Positions 1 to 7,677 of a stretch of 64,000 nucleotides of DNA are shown one piece after another. Origin of the DNA: Sphingopyxis yananensis (GTDB taxonomy: Bacteria; Pseudomonadota; Alphaproteobacteria; Sphingomonadales; Sphingomonadaceae); contig NZ_JAJEWI010000005.1 in assembly GCF_020687785.1 (NCBI RefSeq), forward strand, positions 124,001 to 188,000, given 5' to 3'. Position 1 is the first letter of the stretch; each line of letters opens with the position of its first letter. Under the pieces are notes generated by a model. The model was not told the origin of the DNA, searched no databases, and saw nothing but the letters and a program-made list of their open reading frames with translations. The translations under genes and the position numbers were made by a program.

Positions 1-177
1 GTTTCCAGCCATCAGGATGAGGAAAGTTCAACAGACTCCTCTACTCCTGCGCCGCTGCAGGGGGGGGAGCCAGTGATGGGGCCGAAAATATGGATGCTGT
101 GGCTGGTCCTGATTACCTTGCTAGGGACCGGTGCTGTCGCAATCCTATATTTTCTGCTGCAAACACTGGCGACATGA
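1..177 (+). CDS. C-terminal fragment of a membrane-anchored protein (partial)
   Basis: The frame is open from the first base to a TGA at 175-177 and encodes 58 residues. The first part is polar and Ser/Thr/Pro-rich. It is followed by one hydrophobic segment of about 24 residues beginning near MLWLVLITLL and ending four to five residues before the stop. This looks like a C-terminal membrane anchor after a flexible linker. An internal ATG at 76 could start a 33-residue peptide, but the upstream frame is open, so I read it as the end of a longer gene outside the window. Function cannot be assigned. Confidence 0.5.
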   Translation, partial: VSSHQDEESSTDSSTPAPLQGGEPVMGPKIWMLWLVLITLLGTGAVAILYFLLQTLAT

Positions 178-525
178 TGAGTGGGTGGCATGCTGTCACC
201 GCGACGGGTTGAGTGAGGAGGGGGCTGCTTTTCGCAGTTAAGAAAGTGTTGGATATCCTTGCTTATAGGTGCCGCGTGTATCGGTTGTTTTAGATTATAG
301 TAAATATCACATTGTTTTTATGTGTTTAATATTGCTGAATTGATGTTGTAAACCAAAATTATGTATTTGAAGAATGGCCATTGATATTGATCGCAATTTA
401 ATGTCATTATTTCACTTATATCGCGCGGATAGAGTGAAGTGATTTCACCGGTGACAGGATAGATTTGCAGATAATAAAGGCCCGAGCTTCGTCTATGCAA
501 TTTTGGCTGCTTAGGGGGTACGGAT
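178..525. other. AT-rich intergenic region upstream of the MarR-like gene
   Basis: This 348-base stretch has no convincing gene; a 60-residue minus-strand reading frame in it has no recognisable features. It becomes strongly AT-rich from about 280 to 420, as expected for a promoter region, and ends with a purine-rich ribosome-binding site (AGGGGG) before the ATG at 526. I could not fix a sigma-70 promoter, and neither of the flagellar sigma motifs found elsewhere in the window is present. Confidence 0.45.
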
Positions 526-1035
526 ATGCAGCAGTTTTCAAATAAAGAGATTGCCGAGCTTAAATCCCGTGTCGATCAAATTCACCAACTTCTCGCTAGT
601 CGCGGCGATGAGGTCGGCGTGAATGAAATACATGGGGAAGCTATGGAACAATTGCAGTCTCATCGACCCAATCCGCTGGTTCATCATCTGATGTACAGCA
701 TTCAAATTCAGAAATTGCGAAAGGCTCATTTTACCGAATTGGACATGAGCGGTCCTTGTTGGGATATGATGCTGGACTTGATGTTGGCGGAACGTAGCGG
801 ACGCGAATTGAGCGCCAGCGACCTTGCCACCGGTGCAGCGGTACCGCTGTCGTCTGGGCTGCGCATGATTGCTGCGATGGAAAAGGCATCGTTGGTGCTG
901 CGTTATCTCGATCATCGCGATCGCCGGCGCACTTTGGTCCGCATGACCGAAACTGGGCGTCAGAAAATGGTTAGTTTTTTCGAAAAAAGCGACGCTGCAT
1001 GGGGGCAGAATGCGCGCATGATCGGTAGGATATAA
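526..1035 (+). CDS. MarR-like winged-helix transcriptional regulator
   Basis: A 169-residue protein. Residues about 75-150 look like a winged-helix domain of the MarR kind: a helix-turn-helix around LSASDLATGAAVPLSSGLRM, then a wing with DHRDRRRTLVRMTETG, the usual D-x-R-D-x-R pattern followed by T-x-x-G. The N-terminal 70 residues are helical and charged and may dimerise. The start at 526 has an AGGGGG site upstream. It ends convergently with fliA, separated by a hairpin. It could regulate the neighbouring flagellar genes or something unrelated; nothing in the sequence decides this. The family assignment is moderately firm. Confidence 0.65.
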   Translation: MQQFSNKEIAELKSRVDQIHQLLASRGDEVGVNEIHGEAMEQLQSHRPNPLVHHLMYSIQIQKLRKAHFTELDMSGPCWDMMLDLMLAERSGRELSASDLATGAAVPLSSGLRMIAAMEKASLVLRYLDHRDRRRTLVRMTETGRQKMVSFFEKSDAAWGQNARMIGRI

Positions 1036-1054
1036 ACGAGCGGCGCGTTTCTGC

Positions 1055-1090
1055 GGCCTGCCTTGCGCCTAATCCGCGCAGGCCTTTGTT
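1055..1090 (+). terminator. Probable terminator after the MarR-like gene
   Basis: GGCCTG at 1055-1060 pairs with CAGGCC at 1079-1084, and TTTGTT follows directly. The loop is fairly long (18 nt), so termination may be incomplete. It lies between the converging MarR-like gene and fliA. Confidence 0.45.
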
Positions 1091-1216
1091 GGCTCATTGG
1101 AAAGGAATGCCGGACGTAAGCGGAGGATTGCGGCCTTCCGCCGAGGCGAACGACAGCGCGTCATTTCAGGACATGATGGAACTGCGCCTATGCAGCCCGC
1201 ATTTGTTGACGCGCCG

Positions 1217-1963
1217 TCAATCCAATTCCGTCATTTCTAACATCAGTTTTTCGATTGTTGCCATGGCGCTGCGCTTAATTTGACAGATGCGCGCCGCGCT
1301 GACGTCCATCGCCATTCCAATTTCCTGCAAGTTGAGGTCCTCGGTGAAATAAAGCTGAAGCACCAATTGCTCGCGTTCCGGCAATTGCACAATCGCCTTG
1401 ATCAAGGCTTGCTTCATATCTGCGTCTTCAATGGCGGCAAAGCCACCTTCATTCTCATCGGCGACCATGAAATGATCAAACTCCATCAGCTCATCCAAGC
1501 TGGTGGAGCGGCCTTGCTGGGCATTTTGTTCATAGTCAAAAAAGGCTTCGGCGGACATATTCATCGCTTCTGCCATTTCGCGGCTGGTCGGGCCGCGCAT
1601 CAATTGTTGCTCCAACTTTGCACGGGTGCCCTGTATCCGGCGATTTGCGGCCATGGCAGAACGGCCCACATCGGCATCGCGCCGCAATTGGTCGATCATC
1701 GCGCCCCGAATGCGGGTGGTGGCATAGGTGGAAAAGGCATAGCCGCGATCCTGATATTGGCGCTTGGCTTCGATCAGCGCGATCAGCCCCGTTTGAATCA
1801 GATCATCCAAATCATGGGTGCGCGACACTTTGGAATAGACCTGCCACGCAATTTTGCGGACCAGCGGGCTATATTCGGCGATCAGGGCATCCGCGCTGTC
1901 GGCGGCGGCATAGGATTGTGCGGCCCGCATCTGTTTCAACTGTTCGGCGGTGTCGGCCCTCAT
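1217..1963 (-). CDS. fliA: Flagellar sigma-28 factor FliA
   Basis: The 248 residues have the sigma-70 family layout. Region 2 spans about 25-95, with DLDDLIQTGLIALIEAKRQY and FSTYATTRIRGAMIDQLR typical of FliA. Region 3 spans about 100-150. Region 4 spans about 185-245, with a helix-turn-helix around LNLQEIGMAMDVSAARICQI. FliA directs transcription of late flagellar genes and is held inactive by FlgM. It is last in the slt-flhA-fliA unit, and its ATG overlaps the flhA stop by four bases (ATGA), implying translational coupling. Matching promoters are seen upstream of flgM, fliD, both flagellins and probably motA. Region 2.4/4 specificity for GCCGTTA is inference from those promoters. Confidence 0.95.
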   Translation of the reverse strand: MRADTAEQLKQMRAAQSYAAADSADALIAEYSPLVRKIAWQVYSKVSRTHDLDDLIQTGLIALIEAKRQYQDRGYAFSTYATTRIRGAMIDQLRRDADVGRSAMAANRRIQGTRAKLEQQLMRGPTSREMAEAMNMSAEAFFDYEQNAQQGRSTSLDELMEFDHFMVADENEGGFAAIEDADMKQALIKAIVQLPEREQLVLQLYFTEDLNLQEIGMAMDVSAARICQIKRSAMATIEKLMLEMTELD

Positions 1964-4074
1964 GGCAGCTGACCCTCCATATATTGGTCCGAATCATGGC
2001 CGAGGCGCGGAACCTCGGCACCGATGGTGGCAACAATTTCGGTTTGTTTATTGGCCGGAATCTCAAGATAAGAAATCACCGCAACGTCCGGGAAGGTTGC
2101 TCGCACCAAGCGCGACAGAGCCGACCGGCAAATGGGGGATGCGACCAATGCAAAGCTGCGGGTGGATAGCAAAAGCGGTTCGACGGCTTCGCCAATTTGT
2201 TCGACGATCTTCATCGACATGCCATGTTCAAACGGCCATTCGGCCCCCGGATTGGCGCGCACCGCTTGGTTCAGCAGCACTTCGATATCCGGCGTAAAGG
2301 TCACGACGGGCAAGGGCATCCGGCTGGGCACAATGGTTTGAATGATTAAGGCACCAATGCGCTGGCGCACGGATTCGACTAGATCGGCGTCGGTTAGCTG
2401 TTGGCCAATCAAGCCGACCATTGCTTCGGCAATTTTGCGGAAATCGCGCAGCGGAACGCGTTCGACCAGCAAAGCGCGGCACAAAGCGGCGATGCGCGGC
2501 AAAGGATAGCCCTGCGGAGCTAGATTCTGGGCCAATTGCGGGTAATGCGCCTTCAGTGTGTCGATCAGGGCCTGCGCATCGTCGATACCAAATAGTTCCG
2601 ACGCCGCGCCAATGATGCTGTTGTTCAAATGGGTTGCCATGACGGTGGACGGGTCAACAACCGTATAGCCCGCTGCAATAGCGTCATTTTGCGACGTCTT
2701 GGGTATCCACAGGGCATCCAAGCCAAAGGTGGGGTCTTTGCATGGACGGCCTTGGACCGTATGCAGCAAGTCCCCGCTGTCCAATGCCAGCATTTCATTG
2801 GGGAATACTTCATCTTCGCCTACAATGACGCCCGCCACGGAAATGCGATAGGCGTTGCCCGGCAAAGACAGATCATCCACCACCTTGACCGCTGGAATAA
2901 CAAAGCCCAATTCGCGCGACAATTGGCGACGAATACCGGTGATCCGTGTCATCAAGGGCGAGCCACGCCGTTCGTCCACCAAGGGCACCAGCGCATAGCC
3001 AATTTCCAACATGCAGGGGCTGGTGGCGGTGACGTCTGACCATGCAATATGATGCGGGTCGGGCGCGGGTTCGGCTGGTGGCGGCACGTCTTCGGCCAAT
3101 TCCTTCATTCGGCGGCGCTGCCAACCCACGGCAAAGCAAATGGCCGCAGCAGGCAGGAACAGCATTTGCGGCATAGCGGGGATCATCCCCAACATCGCCA
3201 AAATACCGCTGACCGCGAACCAGATGTGGGGCGCGGAAAATTGGCTACCAATCTGGCCGCTTAGGTCAAAAGGTGATGTGACGCGCGTGACAATGGCGGC
3301 GGCCGCAATGGACAGCAATAGCGCTGGAATCTGCGCGACCAAGGCATCGCCAATGGCCAGCGTGACATAAACCGATCCTGCTTCTGAAAAGCTGAGGCCG
3401 TGGCTGAACACGCCCAATATCAAGCCGCCAATGATGTTGACGAACAAGATCAGCAGACCGGCAACCGCATCGCCTTTGACGAATTTTGATGCACCGTCCA
3501 TCGAGCCATAGAAATCGGCTTCGGTCGCGACTTCTTGGCGGCGGGCTTTCGCTTCGTCGGGCGTGACAAGGCCAGCGTTTAAATCGGCATCAATGGCCAT
3601 TTGCTTGCCGGGCAAGGCGTCTAGCGTGAAACGTGCCGATACTTCGGACACGCGGCCTGCGCCTTTGGTGATCACCACCAAGTTAATGATCATCAATACG
3701 AAAAAGACGAACAGACCGACGACATAATCGCCGCCGATCAGCACCTGACCAAAGGCTTCGATCACTTGGCCGGCCGCGTGCGTTCCTTCGTGGCCCGACA
3801 CCAACACCACGCGGGTCGAGGCGACGTTCAGCGCCAAACGAAACAAGGTAGCCAGCAGCAACACCGTTGGAAAGGCCGAGAAATCGAGTGGTTTGGATGC
3901 TTGCAAGGCGACCATCAAGATCAGCAGGCTGACCATGATATTGACGATAAAGCTGATATCCAAAATAAGCGGTGTTACCGGCACCACCATCAGCGCCACG
4001 ACCACCAGCATGGCAACAGGCAGTGCTGATGCGCTCGCTATGCGGCCCATTGCGTTCAAATTGAAAGCGTTCAT
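1960..4074 (-). CDS. flhA: Flagellar type III export gate protein FlhA
   Basis: The 704 residues match the usual FlhA length. The N-terminal half carries about eight membrane helices (first near residues 15-60), with the FHIPEP-family signature TLFRLALNVASTR at about residues 80-92. The C-terminal half, from about residue 340, is the cytoplasmic ring that binds chaperone-substrate complexes. FlhA forms the export gate with FlhB, FliP, FliQ and FliR in the inner membrane. It lies between a transglycosylase gene (four-base overlap upstream) and fliA (four-base overlap downstream), so the three are cotranscribed, probably from the sigma-54 promoter at 4986-5001. Confidence 0.96.
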   Translation of the reverse strand: MNAFNLNAMGRIASASALPVAMLVVVALMVVPVTPLILDISFIVNIMVSLLILMVALQASKPLDFSAFPTVLLLATLFRLALNVASTRVVLVSGHEGTHAAGQVIEAFGQVLIGGDYVVGLFVFFVLMIINLVVITKGAGRVSEVSARFTLDALPGKQMAIDADLNAGLVTPDEAKARRQEVATEADFYGSMDGASKFVKGDAVAGLLILFVNIIGGLILGVFSHGLSFSEAGSVYVTLAIGDALVAQIPALLLSIAAAAIVTRVTSPFDLSGQIGSQFSAPHIWFAVSGILAMLGMIPAMPQMLFLPAAAICFAVGWQRRRMKELAEDVPPPAEPAPDPHHIAWSDVTATSPCMLEIGYALVPLVDERRGSPLMTRITGIRRQLSRELGFVIPAVKVVDDLSLPGNAYRISVAGVIVGEDEVFPNEMLALDSGDLLHTVQGRPCKDPTFGLDALWIPKTSQNDAIAAGYTVVDPSTVMATHLNNSIIGAASELFGIDDAQALIDTLKAHYPQLAQNLAPQGYPLPRIAALCRALLVERVPLRDFRKIAEAMVGLIGQQLTDADLVESVRQRIGALIIQTIVPSRMPLPVVTFTPDIEVLLNQAVRANPGAEWPFEHGMSMKIVEQIGEAVEPLLLSTRSFALVASPICRSALSRLVRATFPDVAVISYLEIPANKQTEIVATIGAEVPRLGHDSDQYMEGQLP

Positions 4075-4943
4075 GCGCGCCCTCCCGACAGCGAGGCAAG
4101 GCGGCGATAGGCGTCAGCGGCAAAGCCCATCGATAATTTCTTGGGCATCGGCTGAATTTCCATCATTTGCAAAGGTGGGCGGCCCGGATTGTCACCGCCC
4201 GATTGGGTGGTGGCGGACGACGAAATTTCCCAGCCCAACGGTGGGGATACGGGCGCGCCTAGCATCCCGCTGCCATAATGGGGGGGCATCGGGCCTGCGG
4301 ACGGGCTGGCGTCAGGCCCATTGTCCAATTTGGCGCGGAATAATTCCCGAATTTCCATCAGGCTGCGCATCCGTCCGCCTTGCGCATAAAAGATCGACTG
4401 GTTGGCGTCAGCGGCTTCGGGCAACAGGGGGGCACCTGGTTGATTGGGGTCGGCCTTCATGGCCGACAGAAAATTGACGGCGCCGCCGCTGCCCAGAAAA
4501 TGGGCCAAATATAAATCCACCGATTCTGCAGGGCGGCCAATACGGGGTTCCAAATAAGCGCGATTGTCGGCGGTCAGCGCCGCTGCCATGCTGGACGCCA
4601 CGGCTGGGTCATCGCGCATCGCCAATATTTGATCGCGCAGTCCGGCATCGCGCACAGAAAAGCGCCCGTTGCTGTCGCGGCTGATGGCATTGGAAGCCCA
4701 ACCGAGGCCATGGTTCGCGCCATGTTGGTCCAGCGTGGACAGCCATGTTTGATTGGTAAATTGAAACAGTCCCCGTGCGGAGGAGGTGGCCGCCTTGGCG
4801 TCAGGGTCAAAATTGCTTTCGACCCGCGCAACATCCATCAAATACCCAAAATCAATGCCGGTGCGGGCCGACGCATTTTGCACGGCTTGGGCGACCGGCG
4901 TGGCCGGTTGCGGGGCAGATATGGGACGATAGACTGTATTCAT
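4071..4943 (-). CDS. Flagellar-locus lytic transglycosylase (SltF-like)
   Basis: A 290-residue protein with a lysozyme-like transglycosylase (SLT) fold in residues about 25-190. The probable catalytic Glu is E42 in ARVESNFDP, followed by ARGLFQFTNQTW. Such enzymes open the peptidoglycan for the flagellar rod. FlgJ here (12208-12660) has only the rod-binding part, so this separate enzyme probably supplies the missing muramidase activity, as SltF does in Rhodobacter sphaeroides. No N-terminal signal peptide is visible, so export through the flagellar apparatus is possible (inference). The C-terminal 90 residues are Pro/Gly/Ser-rich and probably disordered. It is first in the operon with flhA and fliA. 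Confidence 0.85.
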   Translation of the reverse strand: MNTVYRPISAPQPATPVAQAVQNASARTGIDFGYLMDVARVESNFDPDAKAATSSARGLFQFTNQTWLSTLDQHGANHGLGWASNAISRDSNGRFSVRDAGLRDQILAMRDDPAVASSMAAALTADNRAYLEPRIGRPAESVDLYLAHFLGSGGAVNFLSAMKADPNQPGAPLLPEAADANQSIFYAQGGRMRSLMEIRELFRAKLDNGPDASPSAGPMPPHYGSGMLGAPVSPPLGWEISSSATTQSGGDNPGRPPLQMMEIQPMPKKLSMGFAADAYRRLASLSGGRA

Positions 4944-4948
4944 GACCT

Positions 4949-4982
4949 TGGTTCCAAAGAGACGGATCGTGTCTAGGAACCA
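4949..4982 (-). repeat. Inverted repeat at the slt-flhA-fliA transcription start
   Basis: TGGTTCC at 4949-4955 and its exact complement GGAACCA at 4976-4982 enclose a second short inverted pair (AGAC/GTCT). The structure sits just downstream of the sigma-54 promoter at 4986-5001, covering roughly -7 to +26 relative to the expected start. It could be an operator or an mRNA leader hairpin. Confidence 0.5.
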
Positions 4983-4985
4983 TTA

Positions 4986-5001
4986 TGCAATCATCATGCC
5001 A
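4986..5001 (-). promoter_or_regulatory. Sigma-54 promoter for slt-flhA-fliA
   Basis: On the minus strand the sequence is TGGCATGATGATTGCA, matching the sigma-54 consensus TGGCAC-R-N4-TTGC-W at every fixed position except one (T for C at position 6). The GG and GC elements are correctly spaced. The expected start is near 4975, about 30 bases before the transglycosylase ATG. Confidence 0.8.
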
Positions 5002-5033
5002 TGTTGATGAAAACCATGAAGATATGGGGTTTG

Positions 5034-5339
5034 TTAGTAGCTTAATGCCATGCCGCGTTGGTGAATGCCGCGAATTTGGTGGTTTCTGTCAATCCTCTGA
5101 CGCGTCCATGCCTTGAGCATGTTGATGCGAATGGCGGCGGCATCCATTTTTTCCAGCGTTGCCCCAATCAACAAGCCTGCTTCCTCGGCCTGATCGGCGG
5201 GGATATAGGCGTCGTCTAGCAACACCACGGCAGCGGCTAGATTTTCCGTGGCCGAAATAATCGCACCAGCATGGTGGCCGTCCAACGCATGGACCAAATG
5301 GTCCAACTGCTCGCTGACATGGTCCAGTGCAGGGTGCAT
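5034..5339 (-). CDS. flgN: FlgN-like flagellar chaperone
   Basis: A small (101-residue) helical protein with no membrane segment. Its place directly after flgM and its size and helical make-up fit the FlgN chaperone, which guards the hook-junction proteins FlgK and FlgL before export. I choose the ATG at 5339 over a TTG one codon earlier. The ATG shares its A with the flgM stop (TGATG), a common coupling arrangement. Sequence similarity to classical FlgN is weak by eye, so the call leans on context. Confidence 0.65.
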   Translation of the reverse strand: MHPALDHVSEQLDHLVHALDGHHAGAIISATENLAAAVVLLDDAYIPADQAEEAGLLIGATLEKMDAAAIRINMLKAWTRQRIDRNHQIRGIHQRGMALSY

Positions 5340-5641
5340 CAACCATTCCTTCCGAAGAAGGTCATCATCGATGATGCGATTTGCTTGGCGTCGGCGCGAT
5401 AGCTGCCGCCGGCAATAGCGGATTTCAGCGATGCGATACGGTCCAGATCCACCGGCGGACCTTGATCCGCAATGGCACGCGCGGTGCTGATCAGGCTGGC
5501 GACAGGCGCACTGTCATAGGCTGAAGCGGCCACGGATGGAGCGGCGATGGGCGTGTTGCCATTGTCAGACATGCGGCGTGCGGCATGGGCACGAGCGATG
5601 CCGCTGACGGCATTTGTCCCTATCCGATTGTCACCCGACAT
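5339..5641 (-). CDS. flgM: Anti-sigma-28 factor FlgM
   Basis: About 100 residues. The C-terminal part (VDLDRIASLKSAIAGGSY, then ADAKQIASSMM) is the conserved sigma-28-binding region of FlgM; the N-terminal half is low-complexity and likely disordered. FlgM binds FliA until the hook-basal body is complete and is then exported. I place the start at the ATG at 5641, which has GGTGGAGA about six bases upstream, rather than the GTG at 5656. A sigma-28 promoter lies at 5693-5718, so FliA drives its own inhibitor. Read-through from flgA may give a second, sigma-54-dependent input. Confidence 0.9.
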   Translation of the reverse strand: MSGDNRIGTNAVSGIARAHAARRMSDNGNTPIAAPSVAASAYDSAPVASLISTARAIADQGPPVDLDRIASLKSAIAGGSYRADAKQIASSMMTFFGRNG

Positions 5642-5692
5642 AAGCGTCTCCACCACCAGACGTCAGAAAAGTGACGCCATATCTGATGGGTG

Positions 5693-5718
5693 TTAACGGC
5701 CGTGAAAATGTCCGATTA
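5693..5718 (-). promoter_or_regulatory. Sigma-28 (FliA) promoter for flgM-flgN
   Basis: On the minus strand TAAT (5718-5715) is followed after 14 bases by GCCGTTAA (5700-5693). The same boxes and the same 14-base spacing occur upstream of fliD and both flagellin genes. The expected start lies just downstream, roughly 40-45 bases before the flgM ATG. Confidence 0.75.
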
Positions 5719-5837
5719 AGCCCGAAGGCCAAAAAAATTGACAAATTATGAAAATAAAATGGATCGGCGCTGAGGATGACCCATTTCTTCTTGATAAGAA
5801 ACGGTTATTTTTGTGAATAAAGGATTGAAAATGGTGC

Positions 5838-6530
5838 CTATCGGCTGATTGTGGCGCGACCAGGTCCGGTCACGACCGCCAAAATTGGGTTTTTTGGGTC
5901 TGCTCCGCGCAAAGAAATAGCTTCGCCCAAGCGCCCATCTTGTGTGGCGGTCGCGGGATAGCTGACCGAATAATTGGGCGTGTCGATGCTGATGCGCACG
6001 ACATCGCCGCGCCGAATCATGGCCGGGGCCGCAGGGGTGCGTTTGGCCGCGCTATCATTTGTTCCAAAGAAATTGGCTTGCACGTCATCTTGGGCAGCAT
6101 GGGCTTGGTTGCTGCGCATGGCAACGCGCAGACGCCAGCCCAAGGATGTACAGCGTACGGCCAGACTGTTGCTGTCCATGGCGGTGATCGCCACTTGTTC
6201 GGGGCATCGGGCCAATTTTATCCGGCGATCAATTGGCGCGGCGGTCCGCCCCAATGCGCCAGCGATATTCTGGGTTTGGGCGTCGACAGCGGCCCAGTCC
6301 TGCACGGCAGGACCAGCCGCAGCGGCCATGGCCGCCGAAGGTGCCGCCGCGATCGTGCCCATGGCCGTTATGGCCGACATCATATATTGTAACGCCGCCA
6401 CATATCGAACGCGCCTTTGGTGCGGCTTGGAGCCATCAACAGGCGCAGGATATCCTATATCGTTCCGGCCAAGCTGCGCATATGGGGCGGTGGGGCCCAT
6501 GGGATCGGTTGACCGGTGCATATGCATCAT
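5838..6530 (-). CDS. flgA: P-ring assembly chaperone FlgA
   Basis: A 230-residue protein. The C-terminal part, from about residue 95, has the SAF/FlgA pattern, including MIRRGDVVRISIDTPNYSV and the final DGRLGEAISLRGADPKNPIL, where E. coli-type FlgA has the G-x-x-G-x-x-I-x-V/L motif. FlgA helps FlgI polymerise in the periplasm. The start at 6530 is favoured by AAGGA just upstream. It leaves about 43 polar residues before a hydrophobic signal-like stretch ending AAMAAAAG. A GTG inside (residue 44) is a possible alternative start with a more ordinary signal peptide. It is the leading gene of a unit pointing towards flgM. Confidence 0.85.
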   Translation of the reverse strand: MMHMHRSTDPMGPTAPYAQLGRNDIGYPAPVDGSKPHQRRVRYVAALQYMMSAITAMGTIAAAPSAAMAAAAGPAVQDWAAVDAQTQNIAGALGRTAAPIDRRIKLARCPEQVAITAMDSNSLAVRCTSLGWRLRVAMRSNQAHAAQDDVQANFFGTNDSAAKRTPAAPAMIRRGDVVRISIDTPNYSVSYPATATQDGRLGEAISLRGADPKNPILAVVTGPGRATISR

Positions 6531-6653
6531 CTTGTCCTTCTACATGCTTCGCGCCCGTCATGGCGTCAGCCGATCATCCTCGCGCTGCCTTGCGCGGGGA
6601 ACGGCAGGGCGCATGGGTGCGTCGCCAGCGTCGCTTTTGCTGATCCTTGGCCA

Positions 6654-6669
6654 TGCAGAAACCATGCCA
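6654..6669 (-). promoter_or_regulatory. Sigma-54 promoter for flgA
   Basis: The minus strand reads TGGCATGGTTTCTGCA, with the invariant GG and GC ten bases apart. It differs from TGGCAC-R-N4-TTGC-W at two positions. The expected start is near 6642, giving a leader of about 110 bases to the flgA ATG. Confidence 0.65.
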
Positions 6670-6844
6670 GTGTAGCGGGACATACGGAATTGTGCCGACT
6701 TGGCCGCGTATCATTGGCCTTCCTTTCGTGATCAGGATCGGCTTGTCGGATTTTTGACGGGTGCGCTGGTTGGTAGGCATCGCACCGATGGAATGGCCGA
6801 TGCTTCGATGTCTATGGCACGGAAAATCCATCTTTATATGAATT

Positions 6845-6860
6845 TGGCACAGCCGTTGCA
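6845..6860 (+). promoter_or_regulatory. Sigma-54 promoter for the flgBCDEFGHIJKL operon
   Basis: TGGCACAGCCGTTGCA is a full match to the sigma-54 consensus TGGCAC-R-N4-TTGC-W. The expected start is near 6872, about 50 bases before flgB. Confidence 0.85.
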
Positions 6861-6923
6861 TATCTGTTCCTGATCTTCTGCAACGATGCAAAAGTGCGGT
6901 GATCCCGTGTGAGAAGGATTAGG

Positions 6924-7265
6924 ATGATGGCGTCAGAAAAGCTATTTGGTGTGCACGCAGCGGCGCTACAATTGCGTAGCCAACGCATGACGATGCTTGC
7001 GTCCAACATCGCCAATGCCGCGACCCCCAATTACAAAGCGCGGGACATTGATTTTTCACAAGCGCTGGACATGGCCCGCGATGGTCGTTCGGTTCAGGAT
7101 GCGGTGAAATATCGCATTCCGGTTCAGGACTCGCTGGATGGCAATACGGTGGAACTTTCCACCGAACAGACGGCCTATGCGGAAAATGCGCTGGCTTATC
7201 GGTCTAGCCTGTCCTTTTTGACGGGACGTATCAACACGCTGACTCGCGCGTTGAAGGGAGAATGA
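6924..7265 (+). CDS. flgB: Flagellar proximal rod protein FlgB
   Basis: A 113-residue rod protein. It has the N-terminal rod motif RMTMLASNIANAATPNYKAR (residues about 22-41) and a C-terminal helix ending in the usual NTLTRALKGE style. FlgB forms the first part of the rod with FlgC, FlgF and FliE. The start at ATG 6924 (or the next codon) is preceded by AGAAGGA; a GTG at 6909 lacks support. The stop overlaps flgC by four bases. It is first in a ten-gene operon. Confidence 0.93.
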   Translation: MMASEKLFGVHAAALQLRSQRMTMLASNIANAATPNYKARDIDFSQALDMARDGRSVQDAVKYRIPVQDSLDGNTVELSTEQTAYAENALAYRSSLSFLTGRINTLTRALKGE

Positions 7266-7675
7266 CCATGATGACCGGTCCTTTCTCTGTCTTTGATATC
7301 AGCGGGCGTGCCATGTCGGCCAATTTGGTTCGGCTGAACACCACGGCGTCCAATTTGGCCAATGTCGGCACCGTATCGGGCAGCGAGCGCGGAGCCTTCC
7401 GCGCTATGAAGCCGGTGTTCCGTACGGTGATGGACGATGCGGGCCGCGCCACCGTGGGGGTGGACCGCATTACCACATCGAAACTGGAACCCACCAAGCG
7501 CCACGACCCCAATCATCCGCTGGCGGATGGCGAAGGCAATGTGTGGGAAGCCGCCGTGGATAGCGCCGCCGAACTGGTCGAAATGGTCGAAACGGCGCGC
7601 CATTATCAAAATAATGTTCAGGTGCTGGAAACAGCAAAAGGACTGATCAACGAAACCCTCAGGATGGGGCAATAA
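7262..7675 (+). CDS. flgC: Flagellar proximal rod protein FlgC
   Basis: A 137-residue protein with the rod signature near the N-terminus (TTASNLANVGTVSG) and a C-terminal coiled helix (ELVEMVETARHYQNNVQVLE, then TAKGLINETLRMGQ) matching FlgC. FlgC polymerises after FlgB in the periplasmic rod. It overlaps flgB by four bases and is followed three bases later by flgD. Confidence 0.94.
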   Translation: MTMMTGPFSVFDISGRAMSANLVRLNTTASNLANVGTVSGSERGAFRAMKPVFRTVMDDAGRATVGVDRITTSKLEPTKRHDPNHPLADGEGNVWEAAVDSAAELVEMVETARHYQNNVQVLETAKGLINETLRMGQ

Positions 7676-7677
7676 TC

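Larger units (their letters stand above)
6531..6923. other. Divergent control region between flgA and flgB
   Basis: No gene is supported in these 393 bases. Reading frames here are on both strands, lack domain features and contradict each other. The region carries two sigma-54 promoters pointing outward, one for flgA and one for flgB, separated by about 175 bases. The activator-binding site for both could lie between them; I could not identify it by eye. Confidence 0.6.
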
